A stretch of 64,000 nt of DNA, taken from positions 1 through 64,000 of the forward strand of contig CANQNT010000003.1 in the NCBI GenBank assembly GCA_947625255.1, in the 5' to 3' direction. Both the position numbers and the translations under genes were made by a program. The DNA is from an uncultured Acetatifactor sp. (GTDB taxonomy: Bacteria > Bacillota > Clostridia > Lachnospirales > Lachnospiraceae). Numbering within the stretch: the first letter of the stretch is position 1; each line of letters opens with the position of its first letter. This document shows, piece after piece, positions 63,141 through 64,000 of this stretch. Below the pieces are notes generated by a model. The model made no database searches, was not told where the DNA came from, and was given only the letters and a program-made list of their open reading frames with translations.

Positions 63141-64000
63141 TTACATTTCCCGATACTGAATCCGCCTCGCCACGCTCATGACCAAACCGATTTCAATCAA
63201 AAGGAACATGACCGAGGATCCTCCATAACTGATAAAGGGAAGGGAAATGCCCGTATTCGGAATACTGTTGGTCACCACCGCGATATTCAAAATGACCTGA
63301 ATGGCAATATGTCCGATGACCCCCACTACCAGCATGGAACCCAGCAGATCAGGCGCGCGCATCGCGATCAACATTAATCTCCATAACAGCATCAGGAACA
63401 AGAGAATGATGGACACTGCTCCGAACAAACCCAGTTCTTCACAGATAATGGAAAAAATCATATCGTTCTGAGCCTCCGGAAGAAAGCCCAGCTTCTGCAT
63501 GCTCTGTCCCAGTCCCTTGCCCCAGATGCCGCCGGAACCGATGGCATACAGGGCCTGCAGTGTCTGGAATCCCGTGTCCGAAGGATCCAACTCCGGATGC
63601 AGCCAGATATTAATACGCCGGAAACGGAAATTCATCCCGTCCGTGGAGTCCGCGGTCACAATTGCATAAACCAGACCGGCAATGGCGATGGCGGCCGCTG
63701 AACCTCCGATGATATATTTCCGGTAATGAGGGTCCGCCACAAACACCATCAGTGCCGCAATGCCCAGCACGATAATGGCGGAGCTCAGATTATTGGTAAT
63801 CACCTTGATCAAAACCACATGGGGCAGGGCCGCGACTCCCATCACGATGATCCCTTTCCAGGTTCTGACGTTTTTGCCCAGCTTGCAGATCAGACAGGCG
63901 AGGAAAAGAATCATACACAGCTTGCAGATCTCCGCCGGCTGGATGGACAGCGGGACACCGGGAATCCGGAACCATCTGGCCGCCCCGTGGCTGGAAACAC
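63141..64000 (-). CDS. ftsW: Cell division protein FtsW, 3' part (cut by window edge)
   Basis: SEDS-family glycosyltransferase acting in septal peptidoglycan synthesis. About 286 residues of the C-terminal portion are present, and the frame is open to the right edge. Upstream of the ATG at 63914 it reads IPGVPLSIQPAEICKLC, the family's segment after helix 3. TGFQTLQALYAIGSGGIWGK (GSGGxxGxG), EAQNDMIFSIICEELGLFGA and GISLPFISYGGSSVMFLLIE are the SEDS signatures. FtsW is favoured over RodA by its place next to murA, ftsQ and ftsZ. Confidence 0.93.
   Translation of the reverse strand, partial: VSSHGAARWFRIPGVPLSIQPAEICKLCMILFLACLICKLGKNVRTWKGIIVMGVAALPHVVLIKVITNNLSSAIIVLGIAALMVFVADPHYRKYIIGGSAAAIAIAGLVYAIVTADSTDGMNFRFRRINIWLHPELDPSDTGFQTLQALYAIGSGGIWGKGLGQSMQKLGFLPEAQNDMIFSIICEELGLFGAVSIILLFLMLLWRLMLIAMRAPDLLGSMLVVGVIGHIAIQVILNIAVVTNSIPNTGISLPFISYGGSSVMFLLIEIGLVMSVARRIQYREM

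Overview
The window looks like chromosome from a spore-forming, gut-type Clostridia, most likely Lachnospiraceae. This rests on the linked ftsW-murA-ftsQ-ftsZ-spoIIGA-sigE block with sigG beside it, a DUF5688 protein, Rpn/PD-(D/E)XK proteins, an NADP-type glutamate dehydrogenase and a mid-range GC content. Fucose (fucI, fucU) and sialic acid (nanE, nanA, nanK) genes plus a GH42 beta-galactosidase suggest use of host or mucin glycans. That ecological reading is inference. No database search was possible; all calls come from reading the sequence.

Layout, left to right. 1-1250: decayed IS21-type element (istA/istB remnants). 1448-6709: minus-strand housekeeping run ispD, tsaD, rnz, a small Cys-rich protein, rimI, tsaB, tsaE and a YcxB-like protein. 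It supplies isoprenoid precursors, tRNA t6A37 synthesis and tRNA 3' processing. 6746-7913: ribU under a complete FMN riboswitch with its terminator and promoter. 8036-10091: GntR/ABC module with a near-perfect operator. 10150-13765: fucU-fucI diverging from an AraC regulator. 13867-17934: a SpoIID-like protein and a tandem pair of CNNM/CorC-type membrane proteins. 18071-24120: TetR-regulated flavin/flavodoxin/aldo-keto reductase cluster in which several members are broken. 24108-28877: GH42 plus nanEAK. 29257-31690: Rpn-type nuclease with a heptad minisatellite and a dead ABC exporter. 31786-35609: intact heterodimeric ABC exporter with an inverted repeat upstream. 35635-39321: remnants of a GHKL kinase and of a solute-binding protein, a ZIP transporter, and a large solute-binding lipoprotein. 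39538-42969: response regulator, ABC pair and histidine kinase. 43078-44898: MarR, broken flavodoxin and an SDR enzyme.

45178-46332 encodes the least familiar protein: a helix-turn-helix domain fused to about 15 turns of a 15-residue repeat with one cysteine per turn, predicted here to be a bactofilin-like beta-solenoid with a cysteine ladder. 46366-47455 is gene debris. gdhA (47776-49122) has an unusual leader: a strong promoter, a hairpin followed by a U tract, and an array of eight CGGRA motifs closed by an 11-bp inverted repeat. I could not match this leader to a known regulatory RNA. Further right are a helical protein of unknown function, an SH3-repeat membrane protein, tRNA-Arg(CCG) inside a 16-bp inverted repeat, DUF5688, efp, a shikimate kinase/3-dehydroquinase fusion, yqeG, a YlmC-like protein, sigG, vanZ, sigE, spoIIGA, ftsZ, ftsQ, murA and the 3' part of ftsW, which runs off the right edge.

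Most genes are on the minus strand; araC, the SpoIID-like gene, the HTH-solenoid gene and sigG are the intact plus-strand genes. The repeated pattern is intact core operons separated by modules that show internal deletions and frameshifts.
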